The notes: generated by a model not told the origin, from the sequence alone. A stretch of DNA of 64,000 nt from Colwellia sp. (GCA_013215385.1 JABSOY010000019.1:1-64000), one strand, 5' to 3'; positions 27,059 to 35,566 are shown, counted from the stretch's first letter. A program made the numbers and translations.

Positions 27059-29176
27059 TTATTTAGAAATTATTGTTTCAGCTTTTTTGGGTATTGTTAT
27101 TTTCCCAATAAAAGTATCATCAGGTGGTAGATCGTTAAAAATCAACCATTTCTCTTTTACTTTAAAACCTAAGATATCTTTTTTTGTAAATAATTTTATT
27201 TTCTCTTGGCGAGTTAAAAGATTTAACTCGATTAGATGTTTACCGTCTTTATTGATCTTGTATAATTTATTTTCACTGACAGACCATTGATCGTTTGCAG
27301 GGAATAATGTTTTACTAAAAAAAACTGATTTTTCAAAGGTATTGTCAGCTAAGTTGTAAGCATACAAACCTACTTTATTTTGCTTCGTCACTATATATTG
27401 TTGATAATTACAATTGCTTTGAATAGAGGTCACGGCATTAATAAATTTGCTCGATGAACCGTCGGTTAGGTTAATTTTATAAGTAGCCCAAACACCAGAC
27501 GATTGAGCAATAACTATAACTTCATTATTACTATCACAAGACCAAATAGCATTTCGAATTTTATCCGTCGGATGTGTAATGTTAATGACTTTATTTGTCT
27601 CTAATTTGAAAATTTTAAGTTGGTCATTAAGTTTAAATAGGATACTTCTGCCATCGCTAGAAAATAGTACATCGGTAATATAAGTATCGCTTTGTGTAAA
27701 CTGAGTTAATTGTGTTAATTGACCTTGTTTTTGTAACCATATTTGGTAATTACCCGAACGATTTGATACAAAAGCTATAGCTTTTATATCGTTAATCATA
27801 TGAATGTCGGCACTATGATCTTTAAATGTCGAATAAATTAATGACTCAACTTTTAGTTCATTCTCCGTTAAATCAACCTGTTTTATATTTGCTTTATACA
27901 AGTCACCAAAGGATAAAAGCAATTCATTGGCAGAGATAAAGGTATGTTCCATAATTACTTCTGAATGCTTAAATATAGCTGTAGTTTTTTTATTTATAAT
28001 ATTGGTTAAATAAAGCGTATTGGTATTATCAATGAAAGTTAAATAATTTGGATTTTTTGTCCAGGCAATAGAGTAAATAGCAAATCTTTTTTCTGTTATT
28101 ACTTCAATCTCGCCACTGGTAATATCTTGGATCATTACCGTGTTTTTATCATCATTAAACCGTCTTATATAGCTAATGTATTTATCGTCTGGACTTAAGC
28201 TCAGTCCGTAATCACCCGATAATTTATTGGGCGGAGCGGTTAAAGTTTCAATTTGTTTTGTTTCAAGGTGAATACGTTGAATGATACTGGCAGAACTAGC
28301 AGACTCATCAAATACATAATATAACCATTGCTGGTCTGAGCTTATTGCCATATTCGGTAGAGTATTTTCACCGCCACAAGATGTAATGTTTTCAATGTTA
28401 TTAATGTTTAAATATTTATCTACCTTTAATTTTTTAATAAAACACTGATTATTTATATGCGCAGCATAATAGACTTCATTATTTTCAATTGACCAAATGG
28501 GAGAGGTCGTTTCGATCATTTCATCAATAATAATAGTTTGCTTAGTTTTAATATTTTGAATGTGAATATGATAGTCAGCATGCTCATCTGCTAAGCTAAC
28601 ATAAGCGAGTAAGCTTTTATCTTGAGATAATGCTGGCTGAAACTCCCATCCCTCAGAGTAAGTCAGGGGTTCAATTTTTATTTTATCGTCGATTATCGTT
28701 ATTACGGCTTTATCCAGACTTGTTAATAATAGCCATAAAATGATAAAAAATACCATGGTGATAAGTGCGGCATACATCTTATATAGGGTTAAACTAGTTG
28801 TTGCTCTTTGTTCTACTTTTATCTTTTCTGGGGTCGGGCGATCTATAAACTTTACCGGAGCGGTAAACGAATAACCAAGTTTGGGATGGGTTTTTATGTA
28901 TTGCTCTTTATTACCACCAAGAATTTTTCTCAGACGAGAAACTGTGGCATTAATTGTACGATCATCAATAAAACGGTTATTCCAAACAAGCTCTATTAAT
29001 TGCTCCCTTGAGACTATTTTATCTTGTTTATCAATAAGACAATGTAATAAAGAAGCGTGCTTTGATTCCAAAGTTTCAGTTAGTATTGGGGCCTTATCAG
29101 TATCAATTGTCGTGAGGGTTTTTTTTAAAGGATCGAAAATCCAATCATTAATTAGAATTAGCTCTAGTTTGTCCAT
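27059..29176 (-). CDS. CadC/ToxR-type membrane transcriptional regulator with TolB-like propeller
   Basis: A 705-aa one-component regulator. Residues about 10-110 form an OmpR/ToxR winged helix (LLHCLIDKQDKIVSREQLIELVW, RTINATVSRLRKILGG, IKTHPKLGYSF). A single membrane helix follows (about 132-153). The rest is a periplasmic beta-propeller of TolB/WD40-type repeats (PALSQDKSLLAYVS, SPDDKYISYIR, SSDGRSILFKL). It would sense an envelope signal and bind DNA directly from the membrane. Its place next to the RiPP exporter operon makes it a candidate regulator of that locus; this is inference from proximity. Confidence 0.87.
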   Translation of the reverse strand: MDKLELILINDWIFDPLKKTLTTIDTDKAPILTETLESKHASLLHCLIDKQDKIVSREQLIELVWNNRFIDDRTINATVSRLRKILGGNKEQYIKTHPKLGYSFTAPVKFIDRPTPEKIKVEQRATTSLTLYKMYAALITMVFFIILWLLLTSLDKAVITIIDDKIKIEPLTYSEGWEFQPALSQDKSLLAYVSLADEHADYHIHIQNIKTKQTIIIDEMIETTSPIWSIENNEVYYAAHINNQCFIKKLKVDKYLNINNIENITSCGGENTLPNMAISSDQQWLYYVFDESASSASIIQRIHLETKQIETLTAPPNKLSGDYGLSLSPDDKYISYIRRFNDDKNTVMIQDITSGEIEVITEKRFAIYSIAWTKNPNYLTFIDNTNTLYLTNIINKKTTAIFKHSEVIMEHTFISANELLLSFGDLYKANIKQVDLTENELKVESLIYSTFKDHSADIHMINDIKAIAFVSNRSGNYQIWLQKQGQLTQLTQFTQSDTYITDVLFSSDGRSILFKLNDQLKIFKLETNKVINITHPTDKIRNAIWSCDSNNEVIVIAQSSGVWATYKINLTDGSSSKFINAVTSIQSNCNYQQYIVTKQNKVGLYAYNLADNTFEKSVFFSKTLFPANDQWSVSENKLYKINKDGKHLIELNLLTRQEKIKLFTKKDILGFKVKEKWLIFNDLPPDDTFIGKITIPKKAETIISK

Positions 29177-29415
29177 AATATTCTGTAGTTATCCGTATTC
29201 ATTACTGCATACAAATATTGGAAGACCTTACGCTAGAGTAAGATGTTCTGATAAATATTTGCTTTAATCATTTATTACCTTTGAGGTGAATGACACCACA
29301 TTAGCACATGTTTTACAAGAATTTTACAAATGTACAATAGATGAGAATATAGATACCTTTTATTACATTTCAATGAATTAGATAAAGTCTTGAGACTTGT
29401 ATACAAATAATGGGC

Positions 29416-29730
29416 TTACTTAAATAGTTTGTAATGGAGTAAGTAAAATGACAGCGGGATGAAAGTTAATGCTATGCATAAAATAATTGAAAAACGCGTA
29501 GAAAAAAACAATGCAAGAGAAAGTAATATGAGTAATGTATTGTGTAATTTGTCGACTTTTTTTGATTTAACGAAGGAAAAATGTAAATAATAACCACCTA
29601 AAAAGAATAGTGATATTTTAACCGCCACTAGCTCGAAAATATTATTTGGCAGTAACGCTAAACTTATTAGTCCTATAGCAACTAATTTAGATATAAAAAC
29701 GGAAAGGTCACGGCTTTCATCTTGGGTCAT
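29416..29730 (-). CDS. small membrane protein downstream of the RiPP exporter
   Basis: A 104-aa protein with three to four hydrophobic helices (about 12-28, 31-51, 62-82, 84-99), cytoplasmic N-terminus, no family recognised. It follows the C39-peptidase exporter gene by 93 bp on the same strand. Small membrane proteins in this position in peptide loci are often immunity or accessory proteins, but nothing in the sequence proves this. Confidence 0.6.
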   Translation of the reverse strand: MTQDESRDLSVFISKLVAIGLISLALLPNNIFELVAVKISLFFLGGYYLHFSFVKSKKVDKLHNTLLILLSLALFFSTRFSIILCIALTFIPLSFYLLHYKLFK

Positions 29731-29823
29731 ACGCTCTCTCGAAATTCAATGAATTTAATTTATACTCGATTTCTTGGGAATTAACGAATTATTTATCCCC
29801 CTTTTTATGAGGGCTCGTGTTGG

Positions 29824-31959
29824 TTAGCTACATTTTTTGCTCACGGATGTTAATTTGCCATTTTCCAGTAGCAGAATATGGTTTGCTTTATTAATGGTTT
29901 CTGGACGATGAGCAATAATAATACGTGTCATTTCTAAGTGCTTAATTTGCTCACTAATTTTGGCTTCATTATTAACATCTAAATGGCTTGTCGCTTCATC
30001 CATAAACAAAACACTAGGCTTTTTGTAAAGGGCTCTTGCTAAAAGTAATCGTTGTCTTTGACCTCCAGATAAACTTGACCCCATATCTCCTACTAGAGCG
30101 TTATACCCCATAGTCATCTTGGTGATATCTTTGTGAATGGCAGCTAGCAGGGCACATTTCTCGACTTGTAAGAAATTGGGTTCAGGATTAAAGAAGGTTA
30201 TGTTGTCAGCTATAGAGCCGGCCAGCAAAGTATCGTCTTGCATTACCGCCGCGACTTGTTGGCGATAGTTTTTTAAACCAATTTGTGTGATATCTTGCCC
30301 ATCTAATAAAATGCGACCTGAAGACGGTTGTAATAAACCGAGCATAAGCTTTGCTAATGTTGTTTTACCACAACCTGAATCTCCTGTAATTGCAACACAG
30401 TCACCTGCTGTAATTGTGATAGACAAGTTATCAATGATGTTGCTTTCGTCTTCACCGTAACTAAAGCAAACGTTTTCCAACGAAATCTCACCCTTTACCC
30501 CCTTGTTACTTGCCAGTAAAATATTGCCTTCACGATTAGGTTCTTGTTCATGCAAGGCAATGTCTGAAATTCGGTCGAGATGCAATCGCATCATTTTAAA
30601 TTGTATAAGCTGCTCAATTAAGCTTGTAACACGTAGGGTAAGTTGACCTTTATAGGCGATGAAAGCGAGCACCATACCTATTGATAGGCTGCCCTCTATG
30701 ACTAACATAGCGGCAAAATAAATAACGATAACATTTTCAAGACCAAATAATACTTTGTTAATACCATCAAATCCTATGCGTAATTTTCCTAAGCGAATAT
30801 CAGCGTTAATGACCTCTGCGTATCTATTTTGCCAGATACCTTGGCGTTGAGATTCATTACCAAAGAGTTTAATGGTCTGAATACCTCTAATATTTTCTAA
30901 AAAATTACTTTGCTCTTTAGCTGAATTTTGAATAGATTCTTCAGTTGCTTGATGTAAAGGTCGATATAAAGCAAGTCGTGCAATGACATATAATACGATT
31001 GCTGCTAATACTACCAGTGATAGCTTTACACTGTAGAGCATCATCATGACTAGAACAGTAATTGACATTACGCCATCAACAGTTGCCTCAACTAAACCTG
31101 TGGTAATACGCTCTCGAATTTGTGCCAAAGAGCCAAACCGTGAAACAACATCACCAATATGTCGAGACTCAAAATAGCTCATCGGTAGACGTAACAAATG
31201 TCGTAGTAAATTTACCCCCATCTGCATATTTAACAGACTCGATAGCCTTAACACCAGCCAGCTACGTACAGAGGTTGCTAATACATTAAATATACTTAAT
31301 AAACCAAAACCTATAGCAAGCACAATCAGTAGAGGTTGGTCGTGACTAATTAATACTTCATCAACTATCCACTGCATATAATATGGAGTAGCTAAAGCGA
31401 ATATTTGCAAAACAACAGACAGGGCAAAAAGTTTTAGTAGAGCACTTTTTAAACCGGTAATTTTGCTCCATAACTGTGACAACTTCATTTTTTGCTTTTC
31501 GTTTTTAGCTTCAAACTTATTTGTTGGTGTTAGTTCTAAAACAATACCGGTAAAATGCTGGCTAAACTCTTTAATTGATAATACTTTTTTCCCCATTGCA
31601 GGATCATTAATAAACACTTTTTTTTTGGTTGTTTTTGTTAAAACAACAAAATGATTCATATCCCAATGCAGCACGCAGGGTAAGGCTAGTTTTTGAACAT
31701 CTTCAACAGGACATTTCAATGCTCTACTTGCTAATCCTAAGCTATCTCCTAAATCAATCAGTTGTCGTAGGTTCATGCCTTTAAGATTTGCCGAAAAACG
31801 TTTCCGCATGGCGGGCATGTCTAACTGATGACCGTAATATGATGCAACCATAGCAATAGAAGCTAAACCACATTCTGCAACTTCTGCTTGTAAAATAAGC
31901 GGTACGCGCTTTGCGCTGGAGAACTCTAAAAGTTGCTCAGTATTCGCTGCTATATCCAT
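29824..31959 (-). CDS. peptidase-containing ABC transporter (C39 peptidase, PCAT)
   Basis: A 711-aa exporter that cleaves double-glycine leaders and exports the core peptide. The N-terminal C39 cysteine peptidase (about 18-140) has Cys30 in AEVAECGLAS, His103 in HWDMNHFVVL and Asp119 in INDPAMG, so the triad is complete. About six membrane helices follow (165-450), then the nucleotide-binding domain with Walker A GDSGCGKTT (near 522), LSGGQRQR and Walker B VLFMDEATS. It has its own copy of the upstream three-block element. With the HlyD-type protein encoded at 35788 it would form a type I secretion path, using a TolC encoded elsewhere. Confidence 0.93.
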   Translation of the reverse strand: MDIAANTEQLLEFSSAKRVPLILQAEVAECGLASIAMVASYYGHQLDMPAMRKRFSANLKGMNLRQLIDLGDSLGLASRALKCPVEDVQKLALPCVLHWDMNHFVVLTKTTKKKVFINDPAMGKKVLSIKEFSQHFTGIVLELTPTNKFEAKNEKQKMKLSQLWSKITGLKSALLKLFALSVVLQIFALATPYYMQWIVDEVLISHDQPLLIVLAIGFGLLSIFNVLATSVRSWLVLRLSSLLNMQMGVNLLRHLLRLPMSYFESRHIGDVVSRFGSLAQIRERITTGLVEATVDGVMSITVLVMMMLYSVKLSLVVLAAIVLYVIARLALYRPLHQATEESIQNSAKEQSNFLENIRGIQTIKLFGNESQRQGIWQNRYAEVINADIRLGKLRIGFDGINKVLFGLENVIVIYFAAMLVIEGSLSIGMVLAFIAYKGQLTLRVTSLIEQLIQFKMMRLHLDRISDIALHEQEPNREGNILLASNKGVKGEISLENVCFSYGEDESNIIDNLSITITAGDCVAITGDSGCGKTTLAKLMLGLLQPSSGRILLDGQDITQIGLKNYRQQVAAVMQDDTLLAGSIADNITFFNPEPNFLQVEKCALLAAIHKDITKMTMGYNALVGDMGSSLSGGQRQRLLLARALYKKPSVLFMDEATSHLDVNNEAKISEQIKHLEMTRIIIAHRPETINKANHILLLENGKLTSVSKKCS

Positions 31960-32051
31960 GGTCTATCCTTGCTTTGTGAATTATTCAATAGCACTTTTAC
32001 TGGTGATTATTTTATTAATAAAGTTGATATTGTTTATTACTTGCGAAATAA

Positions 32052-32160
32052 GTTAACAAGTCTTTTTTTTGTCAGCAAGGGGGAACGTCGCCGCACACCT
32101 TGCTTGTTTCTTAAGTTGTTGTTTATATGTTGTTTTGTTTGGGTTGTATTAATGTTGTGA
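32052..32160 (-). promoter_or_regulatory. three-block upstream element, copy A (before the exporter gene)
   Basis: Read on the plus strand: GTTAACAAG (32052-32060), TTAAGTTGTT (32111-32120) and TTGTATTAATGTTGTGA (32144-32160). The same three blocks occur upstream of the precursor and HlyD-type genes. The first-to-second block spacing is 59 bp in every copy. It ends 92 bp before the exporter start. Confidence 0.7.
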
Positions 32161-32283
32161 TTAGAACCCGAGGCAGGTTTTAAGCTAATAAGCGTTTTAA
32201 ATTAACAATTATATTTAACTTTATATCAAGGAAATATGTTTAGCAGTAGCTATATTTAGTAGCTTTTCTCTTCTTTATTGTTT

Positions 32284-32320
32284 GGAGCAGTCTTTAATTT
32301 TTTATTTAAAAGATTGCTCC
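32284..32320. repeat. long inverted repeat after the ATP-grasp genes
   Basis: GGAGCAGTCTTT pairs with AAAGATTGCTCC, with further A-T pairs around the loop. It lies about 45 bp beyond the stop of the second ATP-grasp gene. It may stop that transcript, though no T run follows on the minus strand. Confidence 0.5.
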
Positions 32321-32365
32321 ATAAAGAGAATATTAACTCGTTGGTTAATATCTTTATGCCAATAT

Positions 32366-33352
32366 CTATTTAGTTATATTATTGGCCAAGTGGTTTGCTA
32401 TAGCCGCACAAATTTCTTGTTTTTGGTATTTCTCTGCCCAATAAAATTCACCACAGGGATTAATTTCTAAAAATTTAAGTTCGCCTTTGGGCGTTAAAAT
32501 ATAATCAGCGGCTCCATAATTTAGTCCTAGGCTTTTTGTTAGCTTTATCAACTTTTGTGTTTCTTCATCAGGTAGTTGATAAGGGAACCAAGCTTCTAAA
32601 GTTGTTGAACCTTTTCTACGCCAATCGTAATTTTCAGTTTGAAATTTATTGCTATCGATAGCAATGCAAAAAACGTTATTACCAACGACGGTTGCCCGAA
32701 GCTCCAGCTCTTTTTGTAATGATTGCTGAAACTGCATAGGGCATAAACGTAGATCGGCTAAGTTTTCTAAATCGCTCTCTTTTACAGGATTGGTAAAGAC
32801 GACACTTTCTTTTCCATCGGCATAAATAGCGAAAGCTGTTTGCATTTTGGTAATAATATTACCCTGATGTTTATGATAGAAGTTAAGAGCAGCATCGGGG
32901 TTATTAGTGGTCAGCGTATCAGGGATATCAATGCCATGCTCTCGAGCTTTAATGAGCTGTAACTCTTTGGATGAAGCGCGACGAATGGCCCAATAGTCAT
33001 CTATTTTAAAAACATCTAAAGCATCAAAATAACCTAATAAAGTACGCTTAGACTCTTCAATACAAGCATCTCGAGTTTGCCTATCAATATCTTTTGGTAA
33101 ATCTCTGCCAATATGGAAACGACGATACCAAATAGCGCCAATATCCGCTAAGTTATATTGTTCGCCTGTTTCTAACGTTAATATTTGTTCGTTTTCAGTC
33201 CCTTGATATGATTCAATTTTAATTTTTGTTGGGAATAGATCTGAATTCAATCTGACCGCTTTAATACCGTGTTTGGCTAAATGCTCAGATACAGCAGCAA
33301 TACAAGGGTTATCATTACTATGAGTTATAATTAATACGACTTTATTGTTCAT
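32366..33352 (-). CDS. graspetide ATP-grasp ligase (MvdC/MvdD family), second
   Basis: About 328 aa from the ATG at 33352, which has AAAGGA 8 bp upstream; a TTG at 33370 would add six residues that include this ribosome site. It belongs to the ATP-grasp family that closes side-chain ester or amide rings in microviridin-type peptides. Marks: ITHSNDNPC near the N-terminus, WYRRFHIG, LELRATVVG, DYILTPKGELKFLEINPCGEF with the metal-binding Glu and Asn. It overlaps the first ligase gene by 11 bp. One of the two should make esters (MvdD-like) and the other the lactam (MvdC-like); sequence inspection alone does not say which. Confidence 0.88.
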   Translation of the reverse strand: MNNKVVLIITHSNDNPCIAAVSEHLAKHGIKAVRLNSDLFPTKIKIESYQGTENEQILTLETGEQYNLADIGAIWYRRFHIGRDLPKDIDRQTRDACIEESKRTLLGYFDALDVFKIDDYWAIRRASSKELQLIKAREHGIDIPDTLTTNNPDAALNFYHKHQGNIITKMQTAFAIYADGKESVVFTNPVKESDLENLADLRLCPMQFQQSLQKELELRATVVGNNVFCIAIDSNKFQTENYDWRRKGSTTLEAWFPYQLPDEETQKLIKLTKSLGLNYGAADYILTPKGELKFLEINPCGEFYWAEKYQKQEICAAIANHLANNITK

Positions 33353-34343
33353 GAAGGTGTCCTTTATCAATATTGTTTTTTATACATTGTGCGATATGAT
33401 CTGTGATTGGGTAATCGAGTGTTTTTTGTAACATGCCCCATTCACCGCAGGGATTAACTTCTAAAAAGACATAATCACCATTGGTTGCTCGTATAATGTC
33501 TAACGCGCCAAAATTTAGGGAGAGTTTGTTCATCAACTTATTTATTTTTTGACAAATGTTTTCGGGTAATTGATAGGCCTGCCAGAAAAAGTCTTCTTGT
33601 TTTGCCCGTCGCCAATCAGGCTTTTTGTCATCAGTTATCGCGCTCGTTGCTATTTTTCCGGTAAAATAATATCCGTCAACGTATATAACCCTTAATTCGT
33701 ATTCTTTTTGAATTTCTTGCTGAAATTGCATCGGGCAGTATTTTAAACCATCTAAATTGGCTAAATGCTTCTCTTCAACTTTTGAGGTATAGACAAAGCT
33801 TTTGGTCGATTTCATAAAATTAGTTAACGGCGTTAACATTTTAGAAATAATGCTGCCATTTTCTTGGTAATAGAAGTTTTTTACGGCAACTGGAGAATTG
33901 CTTAATAACGAGTTAGGTATAATTAAACCACATTGTTTGGCTAGGATAAGTTGCAGTTGTTTATTTTCAGCACGCTGGATATCAAAAGGGGAGTCGAACC
34001 AGAATATAGACTCTAAAGCATACAGCACTGCGTTTTTGGCTACGGTAGACTCTTTTGTCGCCTGATTCAGGGTTTTTCCAGCTAAAGCGGACGTTAAGTT
34101 TGAGTGTAAGTTCTTTCTAAACCAAACGGCTGCAAACTCTGATAGTTTGTGGGTTTCTTCTGCGATTCTAATTGAACCGCTAACCCCATCTACATTTTGC
34201 TGTGCGGAGATTTCGATGCTTAATGGAAACGTATCAGTATCCATTCTTATCATCTGTAAATTTAATTTGGCTAAACTAGCGGACATTAAATCCGTAACGT
34301 AATAATCTTGACTGTGGGTTAAACATAAAACTTTATTGTTCAC
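33342..34343 (-). CDS. graspetide ATP-grasp ligase (MvdC/MvdD family), first
   Basis: A 333-aa paralogue of the next gene, starting at a GTG behind an AGAGAA site. It shares NNKVLCLTHSQD, VWFRKNLHS, YELRVIYVDG, LNFGALDII and LEVNPCGEWG, with the metal-binding Glu and Asn at the end. It probably recognises the PFFxxFLE helix of the precursor leader and forms one class of ring. It begins 60 bp after the precursor stop, behind a hairpin with a T run, so it is expected to be made at a lower level than the precursor. Confidence 0.88.
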   Translation of the reverse strand: MNNKVLCLTHSQDYYVTDLMSASLAKLNLQMIRMDTDTFPLSIEISAQQNVDGVSGSIRIAEETHKLSEFAAVWFRKNLHSNLTSALAGKTLNQATKESTVAKNAVLYALESIFWFDSPFDIQRAENKQLQLILAKQCGLIIPNSLLSNSPVAVKNFYYQENGSIISKMLTPLTNFMKSTKSFVYTSKVEEKHLANLDGLKYCPMQFQQEIQKEYELRVIYVDGYYFTGKIATSAITDDKKPDWRRAKQEDFFWQAYQLPENICQKINKLMNKLSLNFGALDIIRATNGDYVFLEVNPCGEWGMLQKTLDYPITDHIAQCIKNNIDKGHLHEQ

Positions 34344-34363
34344 TTTTATTCTCTTTTCAAGTC

Positions 34364-34392
34364 AAAATAAAAAAGTGCTGCTAAGCAGCACT
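34364..34392 (-). terminator. partial terminator between precursor and ligase genes
   Basis: AGTGCTGCT and AGCAGCACT form a perfect 9-bp inverted repeat (34374-34392). On the minus strand it is followed by TTTTTTATTTT. It lies just after the precursor stop and before the first ligase start, the usual place for an attenuator that keeps precursor in excess. Confidence 0.75.
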
Positions 34393-34403
34393 CTCAGGGT
34401 GAA

Positions 34404-34577
34404 TTACATTTCTAATTCGCCGCCTTCATCACCGTCTGAAGGATATTTCATTGTATGTACTAATTCATCTTTACGTTTGTCAGTGATAACGCAGCCGCCG
34501 TCACCAGGTAGAATGCCACCAGTAACTTGCTCAATATCTTGCTCTTCTAAAAAATTACTAAAAAATGGTTTGTTCAT
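34404..34577 (-). CDS. microviridin/graspetide precursor peptide
   Basis: A 57-aa precursor. The leader has PFFSNFLEEQ (4-13), close to the PFFxRFLE helix that microviridin ligases bind. A double-glycine site follows (VTGG, 18-21) for the C39 peptidase. The C-terminal core reads TMKYPSDGDEGG from Thr42. TxKYPSD is the hallmark of microviridins, whose Thr-Asp and Ser-acid esters and Lys-acid amide make a cage; known members inhibit serine proteases. Here Thr42-Asp48 and Lys44-Glu51 have the canonical spacing, while the Ser47 partner at +3 is Asp50, not Glu. An AAGGAAT site precedes the ATG. It is followed by an attenuator and two ligase genes. Confidence 0.93.
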   Translation of the reverse strand: MNKPFFSNFLEEQDIEQVTGGILPGDGGCVITDKRKDELVHTMKYPSDGDEGGELEM

Positions 34578-34590
34578 TATTTATTCCTTT

Positions 34591-34623
34591 TAATATCCGA
34601 CATTATTTATTATTAGACGTCGG
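34591..34623 (-). promoter_or_regulatory. 5' leader motif of the graspetide precursor mRNA
   Basis: TAATATCCGACAT (plus strand, 34591-34603) recurs exactly upstream of the second peptide gene at 35531. CCGAC pairs with GTCGG (34619-34623) across an AT-rich loop, giving a small stem-loop just ahead of the ribosome site. It may be a shared mRNA element or protein site. Confidence 0.5.
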
Positions 34624-34743
34624 GTTCTTTGAATTATTAGTTCGTTTATTATTAAACGAGCTAACGGGACTTTATTAGCAAAAGGGCAGGTAATAGATAT
34701 TCAAGAATATCTGTATTTCCAGCTTCTTTTGCTTGAGAAATAC

Positions 34744-34862
34744 GTTAACAAGTCATTTTTTATCGAACAAGTGCGGCAGAGTGATAATATTTCATTGTGT
34801 TTTTAAGTTGTTATTTATCAATGGTTAACGAGGTTTTTTTGTGCGTTGTATTAATGTTGTGA
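34744..34862 (-). promoter_or_regulatory. three-block upstream element, copy B (before the precursor gene)
   Basis: Plus-strand blocks GTTAACAAG (34744-34752), TTAAGTTGTT (34803-34812) and TTGTATTAATGTTGTGA (34846-34862). The 59-bp spacing of the first two equals copies A and C; the last gap is 10 bp longer, about one helical turn. It lies about 166 bp before the precursor start and should drive precursor and ligases. Confidence 0.7.
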
Positions 34863-34920
34863 ATAGACTGTAATGATTTCCAACTAAAATTAGCTAACAA
34901 TTCATCTTAGACTTTAAATT

Positions 34921-34948
34921 TAATGGCTAATGGCTAATGGCTAATGGC
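34921..34948. repeat. 7-bp tandem repeat, four units
   Basis: Four perfect direct copies of TAATGGC lie just upstream (minus-strand sense) of element copy B. Copy number could vary by slippage and change promoter context. Confidence 0.85.
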
Positions 34949-35373
34949 TTTAAGCTGAGTGTATTTAAAAATGAGGTTTAATTCATCCTAGGGGAATGTT
35001 CTTTGTTTGTTGGAAGTATTTATTATTAGATTAGTGTTAGTTGCAAAGGAGCTATTATAAAAACTGATAAAGCATTCAATATATTGCTTTTCAAATTGAT
35101 GGGGGAAAATCGTTATATTAAAGAGTCTTTATAATTGTATGTTTAGCGTTTCCCTTGCCTGATATTTTGAGCTGTTTGCTTAAATTATGGTGGTCTAATG
35201 GAGAAGATGAATAATTCCCACATAATTAAATGTCACAAGAGGGTATTGAAATCATTTAAAGTTGTTAGTCGTAAATATCTAGTAACCTATTACCATTAGT
35301 TAATTCAAAGTCGGCACACATAAATTTAAGCAGTAAATTAACTACCATAAATTTTATTATGTTGAAATTATGT
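34949..35373. other. intergenic between the two peptide genes
   Basis: About 425 AT-rich bases with no supportable gene. Reading the minus strand for further leader-type peptides, only frames of fewer than ten codons were found after ATG. A 33-codon plus-strand frame near 35198 has no recognisable features. Confidence 0.5.
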
Positions 35374-35520
35374 TTAGCGCACTGGAGGCCCAGATAGCGC
35401 CTTGTTAAAATCATCAATGAACTTCTTTCTAGCATACGACCATTCAACTGCAACGTTGAAAATACTGGCGCTACCAGAAACTGTTTCAATTTCATTTGTT
35501 GATAATTCTTTCATCGTCAT
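35374..35520 (-). CDS. putative bacteriocin-like peptide precursor with double-glycine-type leader
   Basis: A 48-aa frame that is too short for most gene finders. The first 17 residues, MTMKELSTNEIETVSGS, fit the leaders cut by C39 peptidases (basic start, Leu-Ser-x3-Glu-Ile, Val-Ser-Gly, small residue). The remaining 31 residues begin ASIFNVAVEWSYARKK and end ALSGPPVR, with no Cys and a net positive charge. A second ATG is at codon 3. No strong ribosome site is visible. It shares a 13-bp 5' motif with the graspetide precursor and lies between the adaptor and precursor genes. It lacks a TxKYPSD core, so it is not an obvious ligase substrate. Confidence 0.65.
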   Translation of the reverse strand: MTMKELSTNEIETVSGSASIFNVAVEWSYARKKFIDDFNKALSGPPVR

Positions 35521-35530
35521 TCATTTATTA

Positions 35531-35566
35531 TAATATCCGACATATCTTTATTATTAATATGTTAGG
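35531..35566 (-). promoter_or_regulatory. 5' leader motif of the second peptide gene
   Basis: TAATATCCGACAT (35531-35543) is identical to the motif 13 bp upstream of the graspetide precursor start. An imperfect stem (CCGACATAT with ATATGTTAGG) follows on the same pattern. Position relative to the ATG (10 bp) is close to that in the other gene. Confidence 0.45.

Noticed and set aside
34336-34593. 85-aa plus-strand frame over the graspetide precursor
   Set aside because: It is the shadow of the precursor on the other strand; the precursor has ribosome site, leader and core motifs and the plus frame has none.
35265-35495. 76-aa minus-strand frame over the second peptide
   Set aside because: It is in another frame from the leader-like 48-aa peptide, starts inside it and lacks a ribosome site.
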